Below are positions 36,901 through 45,447 of a DNA stretch of 64,000 nt, one piece after another; position 1 is the first letter of the stretch; each line of letters starts with the position of its first letter. The notes beneath the pieces are model-generated. The model was not told the origin of the DNA, made no database searches, and saw nothing but the letters and a program-made list of their open reading frames with translations. The stretch is from positions 1 to 64,000 of the forward strand of contig CAMCLK010000015.1 of NCBI GenBank assembly GCA_945875585.1, read 5' to 3'. The DNA comes from Candidatus Kuenenia stuttgartensis. GTDB taxonomy: Bacteria > Planctomycetota > Planctomycetia > Gemmatales > Gemmataceae. The translations under genes and the position numbers were made by a program.

Positions 36901-37152
36901 CGACAGGCGCAGATCGCGCAAGGTGATGCCACCCAGAAGTCGCATGCTTGCCGATTCCAAATCCACCTGAGCGGCGGGCAAGCCACGTTGGATTTCCTGC
37001 ACCACCGCCTCGCGCAGCAACCCCGGACTTGTCCAGGCCCAGAAGAGAGAACCAATGGTGGCAGCAAGTCCGAGGAGTCCAAAGACCAACCCCCGGACCA
37101 CCCAGCTCTTCCAGACTCGCTCCGGACGCCTGCGCATACCCAGTGTGCCCAT
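33973..37152 (-). CDS. Giant AsmA-like envelope protein
   Basis: This 1059-residue protein has one N-terminal membrane anchor (GLVFGLLGLAATIGSLFWAW, about 20-40), followed directly by VDLESASMRLLGGITLRDLRL, the N-terminal AsmA-type beta pattern. The rest is a long series of short beta strands, with AsmA-like segments at the end (FDLRATRVNLAQ, RLDFHVDLARLNQLLP, LRVRGKPGNLRF). AsmA/TamB/YhdP relatives form bridge-like grooves that move phospholipids between membranes. It is upstream of an LptF/G permease. Function by family only. The promoter is in the 127 bases shared with the divergent esterase gene. Confidence 0.75.
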   Translation of the reverse strand: MGTLGMRRRPERVWKSWVVRGLVFGLLGLAATIGSLFWAWTSPGLLREAVVQEIQRGLPAAQVDLESASMRLLGGITLRDLRLSKRNDLARTDFFHVPLAVLYHDKEQLIEGTLAIRKAELKGPRMKLVRGRDGIWNLTSLQGGGGLDLAGFPTIVVERGSLLIEDHGPSRASARAPLGLEIRDLSLLAMNDPPGKLRVEANGTSDLLGPVRLTWSHQRQGDGWTCRVEIPEIVLGLDTNELLMAFLPENISGQLRVVSGMASVILEGESMEALGAGQWKATIAVRDVELSVPMLPWPVKSMNGNAVVSGGRLKSLSLKGTTGNGRLEARANDVGPPTGAAWTDVARLEGTWGIECSDMVAASGVLSRCPWPCPVIETMFKPSGTADISYRHELVAGASSGTTRDVIEVRPRGARGTFLHFPYPFTDASGLVRAELRGPTPSNISVDMQGKASGAPLSVTGNLKLHPGAWGINMSLTAKGIPLNRELLAAIPSPYDAIAAQFHPEGGSVDVDAGLMREPGNTLCANKYVVGVSGTSLRHDAFPLPLSNVRGTIEVRPDGWECRDFAGEHKGGTIRAAGRDVTDQGSTGGFRLVLRGENIPAGEELRTALVAQGVSERGLLGDAVRALGLSGRLGFDADVTRKMVPIPEVLAEVALRGATMTPKFLPCQIEDVQMVCRYSKDRVHIRDLAFKRGVSRVKAAEGVIQLRQDGGYRARLEKIEASPLVLDDELIAALSPGPRRAVQAIGLKDPVWLSGALGIESNPDSGPSPVVDWEGTARLDGASIKAGLEFSQMTGTVACQGKYNGHAMESLAGQAVMERALAGGQPVSPGRARFEVRADTPDTLRFWDLQGEIFGGVIGGQGRVEFSARPRFELDLRATRVNLAQAAAHNRIDSSEIQGLGHAWLRLGGEVHDLGSLRGEGALDVPQARMYQLPVFLDLVKALGLRVPDRTAFEQARARYTVEGAQVQFQRLDLFGNAISLRGTGTVGLEDLDTRLDFHVDLARLNQLLPAVVDEIPKAVSNQLLTLRVRGKPGNLRFDKELLPALNDPLRRFVESRQP

Positions 37153-37279
37153 TCTGACTTGTATTTGAGGCTACTTCTGCCAATCCGACCCTTTAGTCTT
37201 GGGATGGCACCTTGGTCAATGGCAACGGCTAGGCTCGCATGCTAGAACAACGTGGGAAGTCACCCGGGAGGAATTCAAC

Positions 37280-38155
37280 GTGCTTAGTTTGGCTGCTTTT
37301 ATTTGTTTGGCATCTGCGGGGCAAACCCCGCCTGTCTCGGCCACAATCCCCCTCTGGACCGGGAAACCACCGGGCGACACCAAAACCTTGGAACCGGAAC
37401 GCGACACTTCTGGTCCGAATGGCCGCAACGTTGCTGGCAAACCAGTGATTCGGCTAGGCAACGTCTCCACGCCTGCCTTGGTTGTTTACAAACCTGAAAA
37501 ACCGAACGGCGCTTCCGTGGTGATTTGTCCAGGAGGCGGCCACCAGATTCTGGCGTGGGACCTTGAAGGCACGGAAGTGGCAGAATGGCTCAACCGACTG
37601 GGTGTGACGGCATTTGTTTTGAAGTACCGAGTTCCATTCCGAGATCCATCCATGCGGTACCGCGCGGCGGTGCAAGATGCGCAACGCGCCATCAGCCTGA
37701 TACGCTCGCGGGCAGGTGAATGGAATCTCGATACCAAGCGGATTGGCATACTCGGATTTTCCGCCGGTGGTGAAACCGCGGCACTGGCAACGCTGCTGAA
37801 CGATCGCCTGTACGAAGCGACCGACGCGGCGGACAAACAGCCTTACCGCGCAGATTTTGCCGTGCTGGTTTACCCCGCCTATCTGGCTAACAAGGAGGGC
37901 ACAGCCTTGCAGCCACACGTGACTTTACCGAAGGATTGCCCTCCCTTTTTACTCATTCACGCCGCTGATGATCCCGTTACGTCTGACAGCAGCTTGTTGC
38001 TGTTTCAGGCGCTGAAAAGAGCCAAGGTTCCGGCAGAATTGCACATATTCGCGAGCGGTGGACACGGTTACGGCCTCCGCCCCACCGAAGCTGCCGTGAC
38101 GCGATGGCCCAAATTGGCCGAAGATTGGCTCAAACCGCAAATGACCAGCCGATAA
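37280..38155 (+). CDS. Secreted alpha/beta hydrolase, acetyl-xylan-esterase-like
   Basis: From GTG 37280 (GGGAGG nine bases upstream) the product is 291 residues with a signal peptide (LSLAAFICLASAGQ). It has the oxyanion segment VVICPGGGHQ, the nucleophile GFSAGGE, the acid residue in IHAADDPVTS and the catalytic histidine in GGHGYGL. This is the layout of BD-FAE/AXE-type carbohydrate esterases that deacetylate polysaccharides. A longer in-frame reading from 37199 exists but lacks a signal peptide. The expected location is periplasmic or extracellular. Confidence 0.88.
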   Translation: MLSLAAFICLASAGQTPPVSATIPLWTGKPPGDTKTLEPERDTSGPNGRNVAGKPVIRLGNVSTPALVVYKPEKPNGASVVICPGGGHQILAWDLEGTEVAEWLNRLGVTAFVLKYRVPFRDPSMRYRAAVQDAQRAISLIRSRAGEWNLDTKRIGILGFSAGGETAALATLLNDRLYEATDAADKQPYRADFAVLVYPAYLANKEGTALQPHVTLPKDCPPFLLIHAADDPVTSDSSLLLFQALKRAKVPAELHIFASGGHGYGLRPTEAAVTRWPKLAEDWLKPQMTSR

Positions 38156-38353
38156 TCGGCAGGCCAGCACCACATGGCAATGGGCTGCAAGTGCCGCAGC
38201 CATTCCTAAGCCGTGAGAGATGATACCCCAACCATGAATTTCCCAAGGTGCCGTTGGATATTACGCTCCTTGGGAAAAGTCTGGTCCACAACCTTTGCTC
38301 GTTGCTTACAAAAGTCCTTCGAATCGACCAACCAACCGCCACGGACCCTTTCC

Positions 38354-39646
38354 ATGATTCCTCAGTTCGGCCAGATTCACCAGCACCACCAACAACCCGA
38401 AGTCACGGATGTCTGCGCAGCAACCACGAAGGCTTGGCAGGACTCGTCCGTCGCCGCGCGCCTCCGCCCAGGCCAGTCGGTCGCTGTTGCCGTGGGAAGC
38501 CGAGGCATTGTTGGTTTGCAGTCCATGGTGAAAGCCACACTGGCATTTCTTGCGGAAAAAGGCTGCAAACCGTTCATTGTTTCAGCCATGGGAAGCCATG
38601 GCGGCGCTACAGCCAAAGGCCAACGCGAACTGCTGGCAGAATACGGCATCAGCGAATCTGCCTTGGGAGTTCCGGTCAAATCCGACATGGATAGCGCTGT
38701 TATTGGCACCAACAGTTGGGGCGAGCCTGTTTACTGGGACAAAAACGCACTCGCCGCCGATGTGGTCCTCACCATTTCCAGAATCAAGCCGCACACGGAT
38801 TTTCGTGGCACGTTTGAAAGCGGCGTCCTCAAAATGCTGGTGATTGGACTGGGGAAGCGCGAAGGGGCATCTCAGCATCACCGGTGGGGCTTCAAAGGCC
38901 TCCGCGACATGATGCCCGAAACAGCCCGGGTGATTCTGGACAAAACTCCATTCCAGGCAGGCTTGGCCATTCTTGAGAATGCGCGCGAGCGTACCGCCCG
39001 ATTGGAAGTGATCGATCGCGCTGACCTTTTCAAGCGTGAACCAGAGATGCTGGAAGAAGCACGAACGCTCATGGGGCGCTTACCATTCGACCAACTTGAC
39101 CTGCTGATCGTTGGAGAACTGGGCAAAAATTACTCTGGCGCGGGTATCGATCCTAATGTTGTTGGACGGTTGCTGATTGAAACCCAACCTGAAGATCCCA
39201 AGCCTTGCATCACACGCATGTGCTGTCTCGACATATCTCCAGAAAGCCATGGAAACGGAACTGGTGTGGGGATTGCCGATCTCACCACCGACCGCCTGCT
39301 GGCAGCCATCGATCCCGTGCCGTTCCGCATGAACAATCTCACGGCGTGCTTTTTGTGGCGTTCCAAGCTTCCGCTCGGGTTCCCCAATGACCAAAGCTGC
39401 ATCGAACAGGGCATTATAACCTCTTGGCAGCCACGGCTTGAAGAGTTGCGGATTGCCATCATTCCCAACACGCTGGAGCTTGAAACACTTTGGGTTAGCC
39501 CAAAACTATGGGAAGAATCGGCAAACAAATCTTTCCTGAAGCGCCATGGTGCATTGAGCGCGTTGCCATTTGATGACCATGGCAATCTCCTACAAGAACA
39601 CCTGTTCCCAACCAGCGTTCGAGGCCGTCGAGTAGCTCATTCCTGA
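38354..39646 (+). CDS. LarA-like (lactate racemase N-domain) protein, putative nickel-pincer isomerase
   Basis: This 430-residue protein has features of the LarA superfamily: SVAVAVGSRGIVGLQ near the start, AMGSHGGATAKGQRELL and VVLTISRIKPHTDFRG. It also has a middle KMLVIGLGKREGASQHH with the histidine pair that in LarA helps bind cofactor and substrate. LarA enzymes use a nickel-pincer nucleotide to racemise or epimerise 2-hydroxyacids. The C-terminal half differs, so the substrate is unknown, and the cofactor genes larB, larC and larE are not in the window. ATG 38354 is preferred to earlier in-frame starts. Confidence 0.75.
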   Translation: MIPQFGQIHQHHQQPEVTDVCAATTKAWQDSSVAARLRPGQSVAVAVGSRGIVGLQSMVKATLAFLAEKGCKPFIVSAMGSHGGATAKGQRELLAEYGISESALGVPVKSDMDSAVIGTNSWGEPVYWDKNALAADVVLTISRIKPHTDFRGTFESGVLKMLVIGLGKREGASQHHRWGFKGLRDMMPETARVILDKTPFQAGLAILENARERTARLEVIDRADLFKREPEMLEEARTLMGRLPFDQLDLLIVGELGKNYSGAGIDPNVVGRLLIETQPEDPKPCITRMCCLDISPESHGNGTGVGIADLTTDRLLAAIDPVPFRMNNLTACFLWRSKLPLGFPNDQSCIEQGIITSWQPRLEELRIAIIPNTLELETLWVSPKLWEESANKSFLKRHGALSALPFDDHGNLLQEHLFPTSVRGRRVAHS

Positions 39647-39750
39647 CGTTTGCACGGGTTGTAGCGTCCGAATTGGTTGCCTACCGAATGAAAAAACGGC
39701 TTTCCCTCAAGTTTCCTTGACCTGACTCGAGGCAGAGGGAATAAGCCTTC

Positions 39751-39774
39751 AGGGTCCGGTAGGTCCGGGACCCT
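39751..39774. terminator. Weak stem-loop between the LarA-like and TlpA-like genes
   Basis: Seven-base arms AGGGTCC and GGACCCT surround a ten-base loop, followed shortly by four T. It may end the LarA-like transcript or act in the leader of the next gene. It is just over 100 bases after the stop, so this is tentative. Confidence 0.4.
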
Positions 39775-39797
39775 CGACCTTTTAGAGACGATGGCCC

Positions 39798-41165
39798 GTG
39801 ACGCGCAACCGCTGGTTGATTGGCGTATCGTTGAGCGTGGTTCTGGTAGGGTGCGTTGGTTCGGGGCAAAAGGCCCCGCCCGGCAGCCCACCCGGCCTAG
39901 GCTCAACCGCGCCTCCCCCTGCTTGGCCACCTGGTGGACCAAGTCGCCCTTCGGGAATGGCGCCTCCGCCCGGTTCCGGGCTAACCAAAACATCCGCACA
40001 GGCTGAAGCCGCCAGTGGATTGCTGGCAGGACAGGTTTTAGACCGCCTGAACAGACGCCCCGCTGGAGCTGCCATTCAGGTGGTAGACCTTCAGGAAGTA
40101 CCGGGCAACGCCACCGGAGCACGCATTGAAGTTTCCGCCGACTCGAAAGGTTATTTCATTATTCAGGGTCTGAAACCAGGCCGCTCCTACCAGTTGATTG
40201 CCCGGCAGAAAGACGGAACCCGTCTGTTCAGCGGAACGGTGGTTGCTCGGCCGCCCGATCCACGCCTAACGATATTTGTCGCTGAAGATCTGGCGGGATC
40301 TGAAACGCCGCAACCGCCAGAACCAACGGTTCTACCCAATAAAAATATTCCCATCAAGCCACCGGCAGCGGCATTGCAGCCACCAGAAACCGGCCAGCCT
40401 ATGGCTGCACCTGTTCCAATATCTGCGCCGCCTGCAAACGAGGTTGTACCCGCCCCCATTGCTCCGCTGCCAGCGGCACCACCGCCCGCCACCGCGCCGC
40501 TTGTGCAGCCGACATCTCCGCCACCCGCGCAACCGGCCTCCAGCAACTCAGCCATCAAACCTGAGCGCATTGCCAGTTCCACAACGGCATTGGCCGCCGG
40601 TAGCCCAACTCTGAGCATTCCATCGGGAGGTATCGGACGCTCCAACGGGCCGTCACTCGACATGCCAGAGGCGACGGTGGCGCCTCCGGCATGCGTGTTG
40701 GTGGGTAACCGTTTGGAAAGCTTGGTGCTGCGCGATCTCGACGGTCGCCCTTGGGATTTCAAAAAAGATCGTCGCGGCAAAGTGGTGCTGCTCGATTTCT
40801 GGTATTCCACGTGCAGACCGTGCCTGAACTCGATTCCAGATCTGGTGAAGCTGCAGGGAATGTACGAGCCGTTTGGGTTGCAGATTGTTGGCCTTGCCTA
40901 CGAAAGCGGATCGTTTGACGAGCAGGTTCGCAAGGTACGAGCGACCCAATCTAAGCTGCGCGTCAATTACATCAGCCTTCTGGGCGGAGGCGACACCTGC
41001 CCGGTGCGCCAGCAATTTGACGTGCAGTCGTTTCCCAGCTTGGTGCTAGTCGATGAGCAGGGGCGCATTTTGTGGCGCAGCCGAAAGGGGGAGGGCGTAA
41101 GCCGAAACGCCCTGGGCGAAGCTGAAACTGAAATTCGCAGGCGGCTGAACCTACCGAACAGGTAA
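39798..41165 (+). CDS. Proline-rich lipoprotein with C-terminal TlpA-like thioredoxin domain
   Basis: The 455-residue product (GTG start) has a lipobox LVGC at about 16-19. A proline/glycine/alanine linker follows, then a carboxypeptidase-regulatory-like beta domain (LLAGQVLDRLNRRPAG to GYFIIQGLKPGRSY, about 75-140) and a second long proline-rich linker. The thioredoxin domain (about 310-455) has the active-site pair in FWYSTCRPC and QSFPSLVLVDEQGRILW. It is probably a periplasmic thiol-disulphide oxidoreductase held at the membrane by its lipid and reaching outward through the linkers. It ends 15 bases inside the convergent mtnC gene. Confidence 0.85.
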   Translation: MTRNRWLIGVSLSVVLVGCVGSGQKAPPGSPPGLGSTAPPPAWPPGGPSRPSGMAPPPGSGLTKTSAQAEAASGLLAGQVLDRLNRRPAGAAIQVVDLQEVPGNATGARIEVSADSKGYFIIQGLKPGRSYQLIARQKDGTRLFSGTVVARPPDPRLTIFVAEDLAGSETPQPPEPTVLPNKNIPIKPPAAALQPPETGQPMAAPVPISAPPANEVVPAPIAPLPAAPPPATAPLVQPTSPPPAQPASSNSAIKPERIASSTTALAAGSPTLSIPSGGIGRSNGPSLDMPEATVAPPACVLVGNRLESLVLRDLDGRPWDFKKDRRGKVVLLDFWYSTCRPCLNSIPDLVKLQGMYEPFGLQIVGLAYESGSFDEQVRKVRATQSKLRVNYISLLGGGDTCPVRQQFDVQSFPSLVLVDEQGRILWRSRKGEGVSRNALGEAETEIRRRLNLPNR

Positions 41166-41870
41166 ATCCCAGACAACTTCCCGAAAATCGCGAAGTGCCG
41201 GGTGACCGTTGGCTGAAACAGGTGGATTACCCGGCCTTTCCACAAGAACAGTGATCATTCCGGCTTGGCGAGCCGCGTCGAGTTCGTCAACAATATCCGA
41301 GAAAAAAGCCACTTGGTTCGTGGCAAAACCCAGTTCCTTGGCAATGGCGAAATAACTGGCGGACACTTTTTTCGGACCGGTGGTCGTATCAAAATGCCTC
41401 GTGAACAGGGTAGTCAAGTCTCCAGCTTCGGCATGCTGGAAGAACTGAATCTGGGCACCGATACTTCCACTGGAATAAATCGACAACACAACGCCCAATT
41501 GGCGCCATAGCTTTAATGTTTCAGGGACATCCTCAAAAAGTGGAGGCCGCAATGCGCCACTGCGAAACCCCTCATCCCAAATCAACCCTTGAAGGGCTTT
41601 CAGGCCCGTTGCCTTGGCGTCTCGCGCCATCAATGCGCGACAAGCCGCCACCAATTCGGCAGGGGTGCGTAGCTCGGTATTGTCCGTATCCCGAGCCACC
41701 TGACTGGCTATTTCCACCACGGCGGAATCGAGCCAGTGCCTTTCAACAAAGGTATCTAATCTTTCGGCAGCAAACGGAAACATCACGTCGCGCACAAACG
41801 CCAGCGGCGAAACCGTCCCTTCAATATCTAGAAGGGCCACACTGCATGAAAGTCTCAGAGGGGATGACAT
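41151..41870 (-). CDS. mtnC: Acireductone synthase (enolase-phosphatase E1)
   Basis: This 239-residue HAD-family enzyme performs the enolisation and dephosphorylation step of methionine salvage. It has the nucleophile motif ALLDIEGTVSP near the N-terminus, the SIYSSGSIGAQ motif (about 125) and the C-terminal AFFSDIVDELDAARQAG. I chose ATG 41870, which overlaps the mtnD stop (TGATG); the longer in-frame reading from 41930 lies inside mtnD. It is the last gene of the mtnB-mtnD-mtnC operon. Confidence 0.94.
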   Translation of the reverse strand: MSSPLRLSCSVALLDIEGTVSPLAFVRDVMFPFAAERLDTFVERHWLDSAVVEIASQVARDTDNTELRTPAELVAACRALMARDAKATGLKALQGLIWDEGFRSGALRPPLFEDVPETLKLWRQLGVVLSIYSSGSIGAQIQFFQHAEAGDLTTLFTRHFDTTTGPKKVSASYFAIAKELGFATNQVAFFSDIVDELDAARQAGMITVLVERPGNPPVSANGHPALRDFREVVWDLPVR

Positions 41871-42451
41871 CAGATTTTCAACCGGGCATCGGAAGGTGTG
41901 GTTGATGCCATATAGGCGGGACCAAAGCAAAGTGGCTGATACTTGCCACTCACCGGTTCAGGAACGTAGACCGGAGTCCATCCAGCGGGGTTCTGGAACA
42001 GGCGAATGGCACGGATGGTTTTATCCCCACACAGGTTGAACCAGTGCTTGATGCCAAGGGGCACATTGATCAGGTCGCCAGCTTCAACCTGAATGGCAAA
42101 CACCGGGCCATTGTCGGGGTGAATGTGAAACAACCCGGCGCCTTTGAGGATAAAGCGCACTTCATCCTCGGCGTGGGTGTGTTCGCTTTTAAATTTCTCC
42201 ATCATGGCATCGAGATTAGGCGTCTCTGGAGTCACCTGCATGACATCGGCGGTGACATAGCCGCCTTGGGCTTTCAACCGGTCGATCTCCGGCTTGTAAG
42301 CCTCAAGAATGGCATCGGCGGGAGCATCGGGGCTGACGCGCTCTTCAAGCTGCCAACGCTCATGCCAGATTCCGAACGGTTTCAGAAATGCGCCGATGGC
42401 TTCTGAGCCCTCAATCCTGCGGTTTTCGTCGGGAACCAAGACGACGGCCAT
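41870..42451 (-). CDS. mtnD: Acireductone dioxygenase
   Basis: This 193-residue cupin converts acireductone to the keto-acid precursor of methionine and formate (Fe form), or to an off-pathway product with Ni. Metal ligands are visible in EHTHAEDEVRFI (His-x-His and Glu) and in the later IKHWFNL. The start at 42451 (AGGAG seven bases upstream) gives the standard N-terminus MAVVLVPDENRRI. Its stop overlaps the mtnC start. Confidence 0.95.
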   Translation of the reverse strand: MAVVLVPDENRRIEGSEAIGAFLKPFGIWHERWQLEERVSPDAPADAILEAYKPEIDRLKAQGGYVTADVMQVTPETPNLDAMMEKFKSEHTHAEDEVRFILKGAGLFHIHPDNGPVFAIQVEAGDLINVPLGIKHWFNLCGDKTIRAIRLFQNPAGWTPVYVPEPVSGKYQPLCFGPAYMASTTPSDARLKI

Positions 42452-42473
42452 GGAGAGACTCCTGAAAAGAGAT

Positions 42474-43133
42474 TTATGACATCTGCAACTTGCGAGCCAG
42501 TACCTCGAACAAGAACTCGTAAATCTCAACGTGCCGCCGGGCAGCAGCCAGATCCTTACCCCACGTGTACATGCCATGGCGTTCAATTAAAAAGCCATGG
42601 GTGAGCGGCCTGACAGGATCTGCCAAGCGGGGGCGTACTCGCCCCGACAATCGGGCAATATCTTGATCGTTCGCGAATACTTCAACTTCTTTTCGGGTTT
42701 CGTGGGTGGTGATACCCTCGAGGCCCTTGAGCATCTCGAATCCTTCGATGATGAAGCCGGCCTCACCGTACCGATCGGACAATAGTGTCCCCCACACGGA
42801 ATGAGTATGCAGGACAGCACCCGTACCCGGTAATTCAGCCAGCAACGTGTGCAAACCTGTTTCGGCAGAAGGCTTTCCGGGGCCAGAAACCAGAGATTTT
42901 CCGGCCGCATCCACCACCACAAAGTCATCAGCACCCAAGGCGCCTTTATCTTTGCCAGAAGCTGTTAGCAGCAACCGCATAGGATCGCGCTGCAAAACCA
43001 CGCTGTAGTTACTACTGGTACCAAGAGACCAGCGAAAATCGTGGAATTGCCGCCCTATGGCGCGAAGCGATTCGATTCCCGCTTCAATCGCCGGGCGCAG
43101 ATGATCTTCCCCATGGGGAACAAGATTAGCCAT
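42474..43133 (-). CDS. mtnB: Methylthioribulose-1-phosphate dehydratase
   Basis: This 219-residue class II aldolase-fold enzyme is the dehydratase step before MtnC. The zinc ligands are seen in VLHTHSVWG (about 108) and in the later LTHGFLIERHGMYTWG. The GTSSNYSV segment near residue 40 is the substrate loop. It is the first gene of the cluster, so the operon promoter should lie between 43133 and the divergent cyclase gene at 43307. mtnA and mtnK are not in this window. Confidence 0.94.
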   Translation of the reverse strand: MANLVPHGEDHLRPAIEAGIESLRAIGRQFHDFRWSLGTSSNYSVVLQRDPMRLLLTASGKDKGALGADDFVVVDAAGKSLVSGPGKPSAETGLHTLLAELPGTGAVLHTHSVWGTLLSDRYGEAGFIIEGFEMLKGLEGITTHETRKEVEVFANDQDIARLSGRVRPRLADPVRPLTHGFLIERHGMYTWGKDLAAARRHVEIYEFLFEVLARKLQMS

Positions 43134-43306
43134 GAATACGTCTCACTGGAGTTAGGCATCAGTGTAGCAAGTGTGTGCGAAACCCTCCAGTCCCGCGAAC
43201 AAGAAGCGGGAAGTCCCCATAATTCTTTGCTGGAATAGTCTCGTTGGCCCGCTATAAAAAGTATTGATTGGCTATTGTACAACTCCCGCTCCGGGGCATT
43301 GAAACC

Positions 43307-45415
43307 ATGATTGGATTTAGCAGGCTTGGCATTCAATCCAAGCTGATACTACTGTTGCTGGGCGTAAGCCTGACCTCGATTTCAGTAATGGCATGGATTG
43401 GCTACAGCACTGGCAAATCCGCCCTTAGCCAATCGGTACAAAACCAGCTCAAAGCGGTATTGGTAGCCAAAACAAACACCTTGAAAAACATGATGACGGC
43501 CCTGCGCGATCAGGTCATATCAATGTCAGATAGTCAGGTGGCTATTGAAGGCATGCGCGACTTCCGCAAAGCCTACAATGAATTGGCGACCCAGAAATTA
43601 ACGCCAACAGAAGAGACGAAACTCCGCGAGTTTTATCAGAACGATTTCATTCCTGAATTAGCCAAACATGTTGATGGGCAACCAGTGATTGAACAGTACA
43701 TGCCCACAGGCCCTATAGAGCGTTATCTTCAATACCACTACATCGCAGCAAATCCGCACCAATATGAAAAAAAGCAGGACCTGGATGTCGCGCCAAACGA
43801 CAAGACCTCATACGGCGAAATACACGCGCGATTGCACAAGTTTTTTGGCAGGGCAGCCACGCTGTTTGGATTTGAGGACATGCTGCTGGTCGATGTTGAA
43901 ACCATGAACATCATTTACAGTTACCAAAAAACAACGGAATTCGCGACAAATCTTGTGAATGGACCGTATTCGGGCAGTCATCTGGCAACCACGGCCAGAA
44001 TCATGCAACGCACCAAAGATCGTGATGATTTTAAAATTGCCGACTTCGAGGCTTACAGGCCAAATCTAGGCAAGCCGATGGGCTTCGCAATGAGCCCGAT
44101 CTTTGATGGCTCCAAAATGATTGGCATTCTATTACTGCAGTTTCCAATCGACGATTTCAACGAAACGCTTACAGGCAATTACAAATGGTCCGAGGAAGGG
44201 CTTGGCGAAACCGGCGAGTGCTACTTGGTTGGCCCGGACAAGACAATGCGAAGCCGGTCCAGATTCATGCATTCAGACCCCATAGGGTTTATTAAAAAGC
44301 TGCGCGAATTAGGCATAAGTCCAAAAGTTATTAACCAGATTGAAAAGCAGGAAGATGTTATCAACGTTATGCCAGTCAACACTCCTAGCACCGAATTAGC
44401 CTTAAAAGGACAATCGGGAATTCATCAAATATACGATTACCGCAACGAAGAGGTTTTAAGCGCTTACGGCCCATTTGAACTTGACTCGCTGAGATGGGCC
44501 GTGATTGCGGAAATGGACACCAGTGAAGCCTATGCACCCATAAGGGCATTCGGCCGCACTGTCATTGTTGTCGCCACGGCCATGGCCTTGGGAGTGACAC
44601 TCCTGGCACTTTTCTGTTCGCATATCCTCACACACCCTATGCGACTGCTCGCGGAAGGTGCCCGCAAAGTTGGGGAAGGAGACACGAACGTGAAAATCAG
44701 AATCACCTCCCATGATGAATTTGGCGAGCTCGCGAAAGTATTCAACAAAATGGCTTCCAGCATTCGGACACAACAGGAAAACCTTGAAAAACAGATTCAT
44801 GAAAATCAGGAATTGCTGTTGAACATCCTGCCAGCATCGGCTGTGGCCCAGAGGCAGGAAGGGGACGAAAAAGCAAGCCGGCAATTCGCCGACGTCACAG
44901 TGCTATTCGCGGATATCGTTGGTATGGAAGAGTTTGGAGTTCATGCTGGAGAATCAAAAGCCCTTTCCATTCTGGGCGATCTTATCAGCGCTTTTGATGA
45001 AGCGGCCGAAAAAAGCGGCGTGGAAAAGGTCAAAACCATTGGTGGCTCTTATCTGGCTGTATGCGGGTTATCGGTGACCCGGCCAGATCACACCCGGCGC
45101 GTGATCCAATTCGCACAAGAAATGGCGCGTATTGTGACTATTTTCAACCGCGACCACAAAGCCGACCTTGCTATAAGCATTGGCATCAACTCCGGCCCTA
45201 TTGTTGGCGGTGTGGTGGGACGCAGGAAATTCCTGTACGACCTTTGGGGCAACACCGTGGCCATTGCCAAGCGCCTTGCTGCCGACAAGGTGATTGCCAT
45301 TCGTGTTACCGGCCCGATGCGCGAAAAAATGAGCGAACAATTCAACTTTTCAGGGCCGATACTCATCAATTCCGAAGGCAAATCACCAATGGAAGCATGG
45401 CAAGTTATTAGTTGA
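43307..45415 (+). CDS. Membrane sensor with class III nucleotide cyclase domain
   Basis: 702 residues: TM1 (about 13-33), a large extracytoplasmic sensor of Cache-like type (about 35-410, including FGFEDMLLVDVETM), TM2 (about 412-436), a HAMP linker and a class III cyclase domain (about 525-695). The first metal Asp is in FADIVG and the substrate lysine in EKVKTIG. Where canonical enzymes have the second metal Asp (GDxY) it reads GGSY, and YDLWGNTVAIAKR keeps the Asp and Arg but has Ala where the transition-state Asn is expected. Activity is therefore uncertain. The ATG at 43307 is preferred to the TTG at 43268. The cyclic-nucleotide-domain channel gene follows 32 bases downstream. Confidence 0.85.
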   Translation: MIGFSRLGIQSKLILLLLGVSLTSISVMAWIGYSTGKSALSQSVQNQLKAVLVAKTNTLKNMMTALRDQVISMSDSQVAIEGMRDFRKAYNELATQKLTPTEETKLREFYQNDFIPELAKHVDGQPVIEQYMPTGPIERYLQYHYIAANPHQYEKKQDLDVAPNDKTSYGEIHARLHKFFGRAATLFGFEDMLLVDVETMNIIYSYQKTTEFATNLVNGPYSGSHLATTARIMQRTKDRDDFKIADFEAYRPNLGKPMGFAMSPIFDGSKMIGILLLQFPIDDFNETLTGNYKWSEEGLGETGECYLVGPDKTMRSRSRFMHSDPIGFIKKLRELGISPKVINQIEKQEDVINVMPVNTPSTELALKGQSGIHQIYDYRNEEVLSAYGPFELDSLRWAVIAEMDTSEAYAPIRAFGRTVIVVATAMALGVTLLALFCSHILTHPMRLLAEGARKVGEGDTNVKIRITSHDEFGELAKVFNKMASSIRTQQENLEKQIHENQELLLNILPASAVAQRQEGDEKASRQFADVTVLFADIVGMEEFGVHAGESKALSILGDLISAFDEAAEKSGVEKVKTIGGSYLAVCGLSVTRPDHTRRVIQFAQEMARIVTIFNRDHKADLAISIGINSGPIVGGVVGRRKFLYDLWGNTVAIAKRLAADKVIAIRVTGPMREKMSEQFNFSGPILINSEGKSPMEAWQVIS

Positions 45416-45447
45416 TGACGTGACTCAAGCCACGAAGGAATAGATTC

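Noticed and set aside
38213-38353. Upstream extension of the LarA-like protein
   Set aside because: The 47 extra codons look non-coding, and the family N-terminus begins at ATG 38354.
41871-41930. Longer N-terminus for the mtnC product
   Set aside because: It would lie wholly inside mtnD. The ATG at 41870 overlaps the mtnD stop and gives the normal family N-terminus.
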